NCBI GenBank assembly: GCA_905250025.1
Contig: CAJNOJ010000160.1
Coordinates: 124,001 to 188,000 of the forward strand
Source: Adineta ricciae
Lineage: Eukaryota; Rotifera; Eurotatoria; Adinetida; Adinetidae
Direction: 5' to 3'
Length of the DNA: 64,000 bases
The first letter of the stretch is position 1; each line of letters starts with the position of its first letter. Below, in pieces: positions 14,552-26,192 of the stretch. The notes under the pieces are model-generated. The model ran no database searches, had not been told where the DNA came from, and was given only the letters and a program-made list of their open reading frames with translations. A program made the translations under genes and the position numbers.

Positions 14552-15812
14552 TCAAATTTTGATATGCATTAAATGGGATTCACTACTTGTTCCCGATGAA
14601 GTCTTTTTAAACGAGGTGGATTGCGGGATATCATCAGTGGTGGATGTGTTATATTGCTGAGCGAGATCTTTTGCCAGGGCCAGAATTTCTTCATCGTTAT
14701 GATGAAATTTCGTTTGGATCAGTTCTTTCTGTTGAACAACATCAAATGTAACCAAATATACTAAAGAAGAAAACATCGATGATGTCTTAGAAGTACGGTC
14801 ATTCGCACTCCTATTTACACGCCACCAGTAAGATTTCATCTACTCTCGAACTACTTCGTACGCATAGGAGGTCAACGTGTCGTGTGTACAATCGACGTAG
14901 ACTAACTTACCAGGATCGTAGTGTAAATTGTCATACAAAAGAAAAACCCGATAGGGAAAATGTCGATCTTCGCCGAAGTAATCAATTCGTCCTCCGCATT
15001 CGGTATTAATAACACAAATTTCAATTTCATATTCTTGTGTCAGTATTGCTAGTTCGATACCACCACCCCATGAATCGTCTGCAGCAGAAGAGAATACTAG
15101 CAAAGAGAAAGTGAAATGAACACATACCTCTTCGAATCCATTTCGAGTATTCGGAATTTGTTTGGCCGAGCATGGCTTCTGAATAGGTGATGTGATCCGA
15201 TTCGATTTTATTCGCCACTAAATTTCGTAGATATTTATTGGATTCTAAATCTAATTTTCCTGAATGTAGAACAAAGTAAATCGATGAAAATAAACAACTA
15301 TGATCAGCCGGCACAGCAAATCGTATAAGTTGACCGATGAGAGACTTCTTTGTTGATAAATTATTGGTTGTCTTCGCCGGAATAGAACTTGACGTCAACG
15401 AATCCGATGTATGTACCGATGATGCTGTCGGATGAAAGTAGTCCGACTTATCAAAAGCACTGGCCGTGTGATTATCATTAGTTGAGATTTCATCATTATC
15501 TTGTTGTTGACAAAGAATAAGTTCACTTAAATCAATGTACAATTCTTCGTCACTCGACAAACCGTACTTGTCAAGTGTAACAGACACATCATAGTGTGCG
15601 CTATTGAAACTATTGTTCATCGGATAGAGTAATGAGCAGCCATTAGGTCCATTGCGATAAATAGAAATATGGAGTAACTGATCTACTGTTAAATGCAAGT
15701 CTTGCGCAATTTGTTTTAATAAGTCAAGAATACGGTATCGAGCAGCGATTTGCATACGATGAAATTTATTTGGTTTTAAACAAATAAGAATTCGTAATAA
15801 GGGACCAGCCAT
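14552..15812 (-). CDS. YOD1: OTU-family deubiquitinase YOD1/OTU1, lacking the C-terminal zinc finger
   Basis: Three exons on the minus strand, 15128..15812, 14911..15078 and 14552..14760, giving 353 residues. The first 90 residues form the UBX-like domain that binds p97/VCP in this family. After a Ser/Thr-rich linker comes the OTU protease core: VPADHSCLFSSIY with catalytic Asp and Cys, [42 protein letters not shown], and YDNLHYDP with the catalytic His. YOD1 trims ubiquitin chains from p97 clients in ER-associated degradation. Animal and yeast members usually end in a C2H2 zinc finger; here the last exon has no Cys and ends in a Ser/Thr-rich tail. If the second intron were retained, translation would stop 26 codons after HYDP. 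Confidence 0.9.
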
Positions 15813-16839
15813 GGATAGATTCAGTCAATGATTTATTCAAGATATCTGCAAGAAAACGATTGATTTCTATTTATTTCTGTATTCACGTGCCTATTTGTAC
15901 TGAAACACGACGTTTGTTGTTTATTATTTGATCGATTGCCATACTGATTGTCATTAGTCCTTATTAGCCAGTCAGATTTGACTTATTGGCCGCTGTCAAT
16001 GCCAGAGAATACTCCTAAATCGATGCACAGTCATCTTTGGTGCACAATAAACATATTGACAATCTTTTACTCATAAAAATATTATATTCGGATTCGGCTA
16101 ACGAGAGAGGACGCCACAGTCACACTAATATGGTCCGAGTCGAAAGCTTAAATAGAATCGACTATTCTTCGCTTCTACAATCCGCTCATATGTTTCTACA
16201 AGCATGATCTTTACAATAGTTTATATTATCCACATCGTCAACCAACAAACATGACTGTTGGATATTGTATAAACATAATTAGTTAAATTTCATCCGATAT
16301 ACTCACAAAACAACATTTCTTTTCAATTGAACTTCTCATTTCGAACAAAGACATTATTCATTGACATGATCGTGTGCGATCTAATGTATTATTTATACAT
16401 GATTAGTTCTTCTCGAAGGATTGGATATAACTACAAAAAAATTAACTTAACCTTGCCTCGACAATTCAGTGTAACATTAATGACCTTTCATCAATAGTAC
16501 ATTAGTTTGTATGAAGTATATGTCATAGAATAGAATTTACCATTGAAAAACCTTGGATGATTTAATCTGATCGCTCGTATTGACAAAAACTCGGTTAGAT
16601 GACATTCGGAGTCTTTATTCAATAGAAATTTTGATGAATAATCGATGAAAAAGTTGAGTTGTCAAATTCATTCGAAGGAAATTTATCAAAATGAAAACAA
16701 CAATGACTACGTGTTACGATCTGATATATCTATACAAAGTGCATTTCAATCGATCATTGTACATATGAAATCTTGAAAATAATACACATACACAAAGGAA
16801 GAATTTCATAAAAAAATAGAAACGTTTACATGGATTCTT
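15813..16839. other. Intergenic, YOD1 promoter side and Pellino 3' side
   Basis: About 1 kb of AT-rich sequence with no supported coding region on either strand. Both flanking genes are on the minus strand, so it should hold the YOD1 promoter and the Pellino 3' UTR. Confidence 0.6.
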
Positions 16840-19120
16840 TTACTGTCTATGTATGGAATCTTGAAAGATTAAACGAACGAACGGTTTCGTTTCCGATAGT
16901 GCTATTGAACAAAATGGACATATGGATTTCAAACCTTTTGTTCCTGAAAGAAAGCAAAGCAATCTGTAAAAACAAGAAACGTTCACGCTAATCGCCTTAC
17001 CATAAGGCACTTTGATCTTTGACCAATACAATGCTGTGGATTGAGAAGTCATATGTCCGCAGGGTTGAAAAGCATAGGATGTGGTTGATTCATTATCTGT
17101 ATCTGGTATAACATAAAATGCAGATTCAATGCCGGGAATAATGGGGATGAGTGGACCAATTGTTCGACAAAGTGGACATTCTCGAGATTCTTTATTGTCA
17201 TTTCTTACGCCCCATTTGTGATTTCCATGAACATGTCCGCATGAAACATACACAAATGCATTCGGAGATGATGATGAAGTTGTCGAAGATAATGGATGAG
17301 TTTTGATAATTAACGTGTTCAATCCAACAGGACATTGTGGCTTTTTCGAGTTCAACTGATCTAATTCAAGTTCAAGTAAACGACGGGTCTAAAAATAAAT
17401 TGAATTGAATATTCGAGGAAGATTATTCAGGTCAAGAATATTTACCGGTGTCTTTTTAAGTCCTTCAACCGATCTCCAAAGCAGAGTAGCACCACATAAA
17501 TCAATCAGACTACCATCATTTAAAATATTATCCGTTGTCGATGGAGGCTAAAGCGAAAAAAATCAACTCTTCTATCTTCAATGATATATCTATCGATAAA
17601 TTTACTGTTAATTGATAGTTAAATTTTAGTCGTCCTTCCCCTAAATCGAAAACACTTCCACAGACTGATACTTCTTTCCATTTGCTTGGTTTTGAATTCG
17701 TATCAAATTGATCTCCATCGAGATGCATCACTAGAATACCATTCGTTGTCACACCATCCATTTCATTCTGATCATTCTTCCATTTGATAGATTTCTCCTA
17801 TTAGATCGAATATCAAGTAAAACTAAACATTCTGAAAAACAAAATCACATACGCCAAGAAAGATATTTTTCGACGCATCGAAGCCGGCAGCGTAAATTCG
17901 CGCTGTATATGGTGGATGCCGTGAAACAACAATACGACACGCATATCGTGAAATAGTCGACTGGGGTACGGTTAAATCATCGAATGTTTTCGCTCCAGCA
18001 ACAGTATCCATAACAATACAATCGATTTGATTTTCAGATGATCGGCCGATCTAAAAGCAAGTTTACAAGATGCTTCCGAATAATACCACAAAAAAGATTT
18101 TCACTCACCTGAAACATATCAGAATCTTCATCGTGAGAATATTGTACAACGACAGTTTGATTTCGTGACAACGTATACGATATCGAATGAAAATCAGCTT
18201 GGGTCAATTTCTAAAAAAGGAACACGACAGTGTAATACATCTGGTACAGACATCTTCGACATCATAGTTGCATTTGAATAAGGAGTATGTATGAATCCGC
18301 TTATTTACACGAAGCCTATTGCTCTTTGATAGTTTCACACGCAATATGTGTACAATCAATCCACACTCGTCTAACATTCAATCAATATCGATTACACACA
18401 CATGATTGCATCACCATCGTCCCTCTTATTCCTTTCTGCCTATCACCATAACCTCAAGCTATTTGAAGTCAAAGATATTATTACTTTTCTTTTCAAAATC
18501 AATACTACTGTGTTTTTTTTTTCGATTACCTGTACTTCATCAGCATTTTTACAAAGATGTTGTCGTTGCGCTTTCAAACCATTGGCATGCGAACGTTGTC
18601 TTAATTGAAATTTACTTTTTCGTCTCCCACGATCACCTCCAGGAATCTGTCCATTGTATCTAAGAAAATAAAATTCAATAAATATATGCATAAGTACGTT
18701 TGAAGATAGACATAATAACCCGATCTGAAGGTCTGTCATATGATAGTCTCTATTTTCTATTCACTACTAGCCTTGAATGTATATGATCATGCTTATTGTT
18801 ATCGAACGATTAGACAGATTGTTCAAGGCCAGTCAATTAGTTTGACATCTTTTGTGAAAGAAAACGTTCAGACGAAAAGATGGACTTTAAGTGTTCAACT
18901 CATGATAAACAATCATTCTCTCACTCTTTATCTCTAGATAGTTGATAAATATTGACCGTACAATCGATTGGACTCTCCTATTAACAAATTCTGTTCAACT
19001 GGAAAGAATTTTGCACAATAATTTCAATGAAAAATTCTTTGTAGCATACCCAAGAATAACTAATTCACCATAGTTGATTTGTTGTGGAGACGGTTCTTCG
19101 TTTGTGTTAATGTCCGGCAT
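16840..19120 (-). CDS. Pellino: Pellino E3 ubiquitin ligase
   Basis: Eight exons on the minus strand: 19050..19120, 18530..18659, 18109..18210, 17853..18050, 17606..17797, 17446..17547, 17001..17388 and 16840..16943, giving 428 residues (human PELI1 has 418). The N-terminus matches the family start (YGELVILGYNG, GDRGRRKSKF). The FHA-like phosphopeptide-binding domain includes SISYTLSRNQTVVVQY, MFQIGRSSENQID and STISRYACRI. The RING-like C-terminus has CPVGLNTL, VSCGHVHGNHKWG, RECPLCRT, PCGHMTSQ and ICPFC. Pellino adds ubiquitin to IRAK/Pelle kinases in Toll/IL-1 receptor signalling in the cytosol. The first intron is long (390 bp). All joins keep frame and every Cys/His pair of the RING-like region is present, so the protein should be active. 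Confidence 0.96.
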
Positions 19121-19922
19121 TGCATATGATGTGGACAAAGCAAAACAAAACAAAAAGTGCACTCCGATAGACAGCGAACAATTCTTAGGTATAATAGTAG
19201 TAGTCCTGTGATAGAAAAGGAAAAAAAATAGTGGTCGAATGATTCGTTTTATACGAAGAGAAAGGGACTATATTCTTCTTCTTCGTCCTCTTTTTTTTCC
19301 TCTGTCTACTGCTGATGCTACTCGACGAACGAGCGAGCGAGCAAGAGGGCATATGTATGTGAGGTTATACAGCATAGATGTATATTCAAAAAGCAAGTAA
19401 AGAACAAAAAATGAAGTCTCCCCTTTCGCCATCGACGACGACGATAGAAAGAAAAAAAGAAGAAGAAGAATTGTACGTTTGTCATTCTATATATAATTAG
19501 AAATGAACACGAAAAGTGATGATGAACATATGGAAAAAGTTCTCGCCTTTAGTTTTTTGTTTAAATTCAATTTTCTCTTCGTACAATGTTTTCATACAGC
19601 AAGCCAAAAGAAAATCACGATTTGTACATGCTCTGATGATAAACAATTAGATCTTTCTTATTTAAGATTTTCAAACGATCATCAAATGTATTTCAAAGGA
19701 CAAATACTATTTAGCCCATTATACCTCATACCTATTCGTTTCGGTTAGTTAGTTGCACGCATACGGTATGTAGGTGTAATTATAGAAAGTGATTCATGAA
19801 CAATATGCTTGCTATCATGCTGACGCATTTGCATACCTATCTACATATATATACGTACATATACAGTTGTTTTGTCATTGTTGTTTTATTTTCATCATAA
19901 CAAACTAAAAGCACAAGCAAAA
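19121..19922. promoter_or_regulatory. Divergent intergenic region between Pellino and msrA
   Basis: Pellino reads left and msrA reads right from this 0.8-kb region, so it should contain both promoters. It includes a purine-rich run near 19445-19470 and an 81-codon open frame at 19503-19748 without recognisable domain, which I do not call as a gene. Confidence 0.5.
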
Positions 19923-20384
19923 ATGCAAGTTGCGACGTTTGCCGGTGGTTGTTTTTGGCGTATGCAATCGATCTTTTCTCGAGTTCCTGGTGTCGTAGGA
20001 ACTGTTGTTGGTTATGCCGGTGGTCATGTAGCTAATCCCACCTACCATCAAGTTCGTTCGGGAACGACAGGCCATGCCGAAACAGTTCAAGTCACATACG
20101 ATCCCAACTACGTTTCGTACGCTACTCTACTGCAAACTTTCTTTTCAAGCCATGATTCGTCGCAACTTAATCGACAAGGTAACGACGTCGGTACAAATTA
20201 TCGATCACTGATTTTCTATCACGATGGAAGCCAAGCACAACAAGCTATAGATTATATCAATTATTTAAGGAGCACGGGAGTACCGGTTGTGACACAAGTT
20301 ATACCCTATCAAGCATTTTATCCAGCCGAATCGTACCATCAATTTTTTGAAGCACGTCAGCATTTGTACCAACGCACTTATTAA
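19923..20384 (+). CDS. msrA: Peptide methionine sulfoxide reductase A, intronless, bacterial-like
   Basis: A single exon of 153 residues starting at the ATG at 19923; in-frame sequence upstream has no further ATG. MsrA signatures are FAGGCFW with the nucleophilic Cys at residue 10, VGYAGG, PTYHQV, GTTGHAETVQV with the catalytic Glu, HDSSQLNRQGNDVGTNYRS with the catalytic Asp and Tyr, and FYPAESYHQFF. The enzyme reduces methionine-S-sulfoxide. The FAGGCFWxM and LNRQGNDVGTxYRS wording resembles bacterial MsrA more than the GMGCFWGAE form of animals. It contains one Cys only, so no resolving Cys is available in the chain, and the acidic residue that usually follows GCFWxx is Gln. No signal peptide is seen, so a cytosolic location is likely. 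Origin by gene transfer is inference. Confidence 0.92.
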   Translation: MQVATFAGGCFWRMQSIFSRVPGVVGTVVGYAGGHVANPTYHQVRSGTTGHAETVQVTYDPNYVSYATLLQTFFSSHDSSQLNRQGNDVGTNYRSLIFYHDGSQAQQAIDYINYLRSTGVPVVTQVIPYQAFYPAESYHQFFEARQHLYQRTY

Positions 20385-22062
20385 CACTAGTTTCGATTTT
20401 TTAAATAAAATTTTTTTCTTCAATAATCATTCGTAGCTAATCATATATGAACATTTCTCTTGATATATAAAGATGTAATAGTACGGAATAATAATCATCA
20501 TCTCCTTCTATTATACATGCATTCCGCTGTGTACGATGAACAGATTATATATTCTTCTCGTAAGAACATGCGTTATCATTAGAATTTCAGTGCGTACAAA
20601 ATCAATCGTGTATTCATTGACCTTGAGTTTTGGACAAAGCTAAAACACCTCAAGATAGTTAGAATGACCTAGTTTGCCAATCATATAAGTAAACGGTTGG
20701 AGAAGTCTCGATCGATCTCGAACGAAAGATAAATTGTAAGCAAAAAGATAAGACGTTGTTACGAGATAATAATTACATCGATTATCCAACATGTTTATTC
20801 GACTTTGTAATGGTGTTATTGATTTCTGTTTCTGCTTTAATGCTCGAAATGATCATTGGTAGATTCTTTTGTGTTTTTCTTCTGCTTCAATCAAACTGAT
20901 CAGCTTTGTTTCGACCTTCAGGTAATAACAATTAATCGACAATACCTATTTACAAATGTTTTCGGTCACTCCCATTGGTTGTCACGAAGAGAACTAGTTC
21001 TCAAAGAACGCATCGTTGCTAATTATTTCAACTCATTTTCATTTCGAATGACACAACTGAACCTTTCATTATCCAAATTAATAAATATCTACTCAACGCA
21101 TTCTACTTTATACTTTGTCTGTTAACACATTTAAAGAATCGCAGACATTTAAGAATGTTTTTCTCTACAGAAAAATCATAATACCACATCACAACAATAT
21201 ACAAAGAGTTCCAACCGAAAAAAGAAGAAGTTACAGATAAAATATTAGGCATTTTTGTCTCTTCTTGGATAATAATAATCAGATATAGAAAAAGCGTCGC
21301 TTTTTTTTCCCTTTGTATTTCTGTTGTCCTCGCGTATGGCCTTATCATCCATACTAATACGATTCCTCAATCATACCTCAGAACAGAAGAACATCAATTG
21401 GGAAAATGTTAGTCTTGTGTTAAGCACATATATTGCCATCATCGTTGTTGTTCGAAGACGTAAATATTTTTAGATCCTCTCCGCCTTCGCTTACAATCAC
21501 AATTTTGTCTAATCTCGTACAGAAAGAGAAGAAGGAGAGGAAGAACTAACAAAATCAAACAAAGGAGAGAGAGAGAAAAAAATACTATCGTCGAACTATC
21601 TATATGCTCATTATCAATAGGCATATGGATGACGAATAAATATCTGAAGAAAAGCAAAAGAAGCTAAATCTATCTATTTCTTGCATACACGCATTCATAC
21701 ATGTATACAAATCTATACGTAACTAGTAGAACCGCATTTTCCCTCTCTCTCTCTCTCTGCCGTTGCCATCTCTTTATCCAATCGCAAAAAGGAATATGTG
21801 TCGAAGATCGAGAGAGTACCTTCTCTGTCTTCTATCTATCGAAGATTTATTGTTGCTGTTGTTTTCATTCGCAATATGGACATGTATTTTTCTTCTCTAA
21901 GGCTGTTAGCTAACCTAGACACAATTATTTCCGTCTTCGTCTTCGAATAACATTCTTATTATCTATATCATTCAGTGATCGTATTATTAACCTTGAATCG
22001 GATTTTTCAGATTTCTTGTATTCGTCTAATTTTCTTGAACGAAAAGTTTCGAACCGGTCAAA
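20385..22062. promoter_or_regulatory. Non-coding region upstream of tropomyosin
   Basis: About 1.7 kb without a supported gene. It includes the msrA 3' UTR (AATAAA-like sequence just after the stop at about 20402), long AT-rich sequence, and a CT repeat near 21740-21757. The end near 22062 should hold the main tropomyosin promoter and 5' UTR. Short open frames here have no domain. Confidence 0.5.
21740..21758. repeat. CT dinucleotide repeat
   Basis: Run of CT units about 320 bp before the tropomyosin start exon. Confidence 0.7.
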
Positions 22063-25000
22063 ATGTCATCCAATGCAAATACAACAGCCACGATGGATTC
22101 CATCAAAAAGAAAATGCAATCGATGAAACTCGAAAAAGAGAATGCGGTTGATCGTGCTGAACAAGCCGAACAAAAACAAAAAGATCTCGAAGAAAAACTT
22201 AAAGCCGTATGTGACATTGACTGTTCCGTACAAAAAATTCATATTCATTTCGTTTGTTTTAGTCAGAAGAAGAAAGCAACAGTTTACAGAAAAAGATCCA
22301 ACAAATCGAAGCAGAACTTGATGCTGCTCAAGAACAATTAGGTGAAGCTAATGGCAAATTAGAAGCCAAAGAAAAAGCTGCTACCGATGTAAGTCTTCCA
22401 TTTGTGTCCTACTTTCAAGTATCTACTAGCCGATCGATCGCGACTGATACCAAGGACATGCGATACCGATCAGTTGAGTCATTTGCTCCTCGCATCTCTG
22501 AAAAGTTATACCATTCCACAGTTACTCGTACCAGTATCGTTTCCGAGAGACAAACTACTGCATCACAAAACGGTTGCCCATTCCTAACGGAATACTTCAC
22601 ATTCTTTCTTCATTGCAGTTACCTTTCCGAAAATGACGAAATGAATTCTAACTAGGTGGCGCAGACAGCTCTGTAGTGGTCAAGAAGTAACCAATGCTTA
22701 TGACATCTATATGAATCACCGATGCGGAGGCGTTGTGAGCATGACGTATGGTAAATCAAGAGTAGGATTGAGTTTTGTAACTCACACACGCACATACATA
22801 ATCACAGTATAAAAAATAAAAAGAAAACATGTCAGCCAACTTAAACAATGGTACTTTACGATCGTTGCATCGCGCACCTCAGCAAAGTCCGAGTTCTTCA
22901 TCAACGAGCGAGTCAGGCAATTCAGTGATTGACACTATTCGAAAACGTATGCAACAAATAAAAGATGAATTGGCTAAGTCGCAAGATGATTTGCATGCTT
23001 ATCAGATTGAACGTGAACGTGAAAAGCATGCACGAGAACAAGTGTGCTACGTCTACGATTAACAAAAGCACGCTTTGTTTTTCATGTGTTTGTTTAGGCT
23101 GAAGGAGAAATAGGTGGTCTTCAACGTCGTATTCAATTAGTCGAAGAAGATCTGGAACGTACAGAAGAACGTCTAACACAAGCAACACAGAAACTCGACG
23201 AAGCTTCGCATGCTGCTGACGAAAGTGAACGGTAAGTATGAAAACTGCTCATCGACGAAATATTGATCTTCTTCATAGAATAATTAGTCATTTGCTAACT
23301 TATAAATCGAAACTAAACAAATGAACGAAAAAGAAACACTTAAATCTTTTAGAAAACGTCTTATTCTCGATGGCAAAGTATCTGGCTTTGGAGACAGATA
23401 CGAAACACTTGAACAGCTACTCAAAGAGGCAAAACAATTGGGTCATCTGAATGAGAGAAAATACGAAGAGGTAGACAAGTAGAAAAATGATTTAACTAAC
23501 CGAATTACTAATATTTGATTGCTGATTTTACTAATCTTGCACATACATACGATTTTCTTTTATTTCTGTCTTTTGCTATTGAGTGAGAAATAAGGTCTAA
23601 TCTGTTCTTTGCTTGCTTTGTTCTAACTTCTATTTATGTTTATTTTTTTTCTTCTTTCAATTCCAAGTGGTCGCAAAGGTCTTGAACAACGTACTTTTCA
23701 AGATGACGAACGTATTGCCACACTTGAACAGCAATTGGCCGAAGCACAACTTATAGCTGAGGATTCCGATCGAAAATATGACGAGGTGATTAAGAACTTC
23801 CTCTTGATGATAACGAGAGACTATTCTTGAGACTATGAGAAAACTAAATTGAGTCCTTTTCCATGTGAGTCCAGGTTGCTCGTCGTATTGCCATTATGGA
23901 AGTCGATTTGGAACGTGCTGAAGATCGTGCTGAAGCTGCTGAAGCGTAAGAATGTCTGCGTGTCTTCTTCGAACCTTTCGCACGATGATTTCTTTGCTCT
24001 ACTAATCCATAGTTTTTCGTTTTTCATGCATGTGATTTGCAGTGATAAAGTTTTGGTTTGATTTTTCAGGTCGCACGAAAATTGAAAGTGCGAGAAAGTG
24101 AATTGGAAAGAATCGATGATCGCGCCCAGAGAACCGAAGCGTATGCATGACAAGCATTCGATTTTCTTACCTGCATGTGTTTGTGTCTTTCGTTTTTGTT
24201 TTGTCTTGTAGTAAAATAGCACAATATGAACAAGATTGGAAGCATTTGCATTATGAATTACGCTCGAAAGAAATCTTTTTAACTAAGGTAAAATGATGAT
24301 CTCATTTGAACACTTTGTTTAGGAAAACTCTTGAACTTGAAGAAGAACTCAAAGTTGTCGGTAACAATATGAAATCACTTGAAAACTCTGAACAAGAGGT
24401 AGTTGACTGAGAATGTTATATGGCAACCGATTTGACTTCAAATGAATGATCTCCCCAACCTTTTGCTTGGTTTTACATTTCCACATGAAATCATCGGAGA
24501 TTGACTTTTTTCTATATTTCTTACTTTAGGCTATCCAACGTGAGGAAAGTTATGAAGAACAAATTCGTGATTTGACAACACGTCTTAAAGATGTAAGTAT
24601 CGATAGGAAAGAGTCTCTTTTTTCGAAACAAAAAAAGAAACCAAATGAAAACTTGCATGAGTGTGCAAAGAAACGACATCATTCTATCAATCATATGAGT
24701 ATAGGCTGAACAACGTGCTGATCTTGCTGAACGTACAATGGCCAAATTACAAAAGGAGGTCGATCGCCTCGAAGGTAATATTAGATAAACATTTCTCTAT
24801 ATATTGCACATCTGGTCTGGTAGTTTTGCATGGTTTTTGATCTTCTATATTTATTCTCTCTATATATGGCTGCATGTAACTTAGTTCTGTATGTATATAT
24901 CTAGACCGAAGACAAAGCTGAGAACAGTGAACGTACAATGTGCGTCTTACAGAGACGAATAAATCAATTGAAAGGTATTATTTTCTAATCTGCCATGTTT

Positions 25001-25673
25001 ATCAGATAGATTATGACAGTTTGAGATACATATGTCTACCAGTGAGAACAGTTCGAATTACATTCCAAACATGTCTATACATCTTAAATAAAGGCAATTA
25101 TTGAGTTGTTAACAGTAAAAATCGAAGGTTAGAAAAACTCGACGATGTTAGTTGGTTCTTTTCTGTTTTGATAAAACTTCGGTGATAACATGTAGAACTT
25201 AGTATGATTGAATTAACCTAATCTACTAATAAACATGCATGTTTTTATCCTTGTCTTGATTTTGACCTGCATCCGTGTGTTTCAGGTGAGATAACATCCG
25301 AGAATGTACGCAGCAAAAGTTTGCAATGTGAAATGGATTCGATGATCAACGATCTTCAGAATGTGCTTTGATACGTGTTGTTGTGTTGTTGCTGTGTATA
25401 TGTTACGAATATTCCAGTTTTTCTCTTGATTTGTTCGTCTTACAATTATTATCCTTACCATTATTATTCTTATCATTGTTTTGTATGTGTAAATTTATTG
25501 ATCAATATTTTTAATCGTAAGCGAATGTTCGCATTTTCACCCGCTTCCTTCCCGTATGAAAATATGCTAATGTATCATTTATTTCCATAGACGAATTACT
25601 TGCCGAAAAAGAGAAGTACAAGGGTGTCAGCGACGAACTCGATATGACATTAAACGAATTGTCGGGTTATTAA
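22063..25673 (+). CDS. TPM: Tropomyosin gene with two start exons and five alternative exon pairs
   Basis: Tropomyosin is a coiled-coil dimer that runs along actin filaments. Start exon 1a is 22063..22206 (the conserved start MDSIKKKMQ is at 22093; an in-frame ATG lies 10 codons before), then exon 2 22263..22388. Shared exons are 3 (23098..23231) and 7 (24530..24592). Alternative pairs are 4a 23353..23470 / 4b 23668..23785, 5a 23875..23945 / 5b 24070..24140, 6a 24212..24287 / 6b 24323..24398, 8a 24705..24774 / 8b 24905..24974, and terminal 9a 25286..25371 / 9b 25591..25673. Lengths 134, 118, 71, 76, 63, 70 and 83 nt equal those of vertebrate exons 3-9, and one choice of each from 22093 with 9b encodes exactly 284 residues. 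Heptad periodicity is clear in every exon. Including both members of an internal pair breaks the frame, so pairs should be mutually exclusive. Confidence 0.95.
22389..22828 (+). promoter_or_regulatory. Intron 2 with probable internal tropomyosin promoter
   Basis: 440 bp between exon 2 and the internal start exon, much longer than most introns here. No coding sequence is supported. Position alone suggests it carries the promoter for the short isoforms. Confidence 0.45.
22829..23041 (+). CDS. TPM: Alternative first exon of tropomyosin (short isoforms)
   Basis: A 71-codon exon with its own ATG at 22829, ending at a GTGTGC donor in phase 0, exactly the phase required by exon 3. It lies between exons 2 and 3, the same position as exon 1b of vertebrate tropomyosin genes, where an internal promoter makes short isoforms. 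About 30 Ser/Gln/Pro-rich residues come first, then a coiled coil ([20 protein letters not shown]). The promoter would lie in 22389..22828. Confidence 0.85.
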
Positions 25674-26192
25674 TCAATGATATAAAACTATTTTGGTGGT
25701 GGCGACAACAACAACAGCAGCAACTAGCAATTTTTTTTTCTACATGTTTTTCCTGTTTTGTCTATTATACCTATATAACCTTTCTGTGAATTTTCATGTG
25801 CGCGACAGTGCCCGGGGGACACAAAGTTGCTTTCTTTCTTTTTTTATTCAACTACCGTAACCAAACAATGGTTCTTTGTTTTTCTTTCTAATTAGATCAT
25901 GCACACTTATACACATTTTTTCATCTTTTCTCTTGAAATTTATCATATTATGTCTCTCTAACTAGTTCAGTCTTCTTCTTCTTTTTCTTTTCATTCTTCA
26001 AACTATTTCAAATCGTACAAATAAAAGACAAGCATCAAAACCCTGACAATTATTCATGTCGCCAGTAAAAGTCAACTTCGATGATGTAAGCACACAAAAG
26101 AACAAAGATAAACACGATCTTACTTGACTTTGATAAGACAATAGTGTACGCAGGAATTTACGATTACACACTGAGACAGATACTTCGAAAGG
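25674..26192. other. Tropomyosin 3' UTR and promoter of the TIR-domain gene
   Basis: No coding sequence. It starts with CAA/CAG-rich sequence near 25705 and is otherwise T-rich. An AATAAA sits near 26020. Confidence 0.55.

Noticed and set aside
19503-19748. 81-codon open frame upstream of msrA
   Set aside because: No domain, AT-driven composition, no splice context, and it lies in a divergent promoter region.
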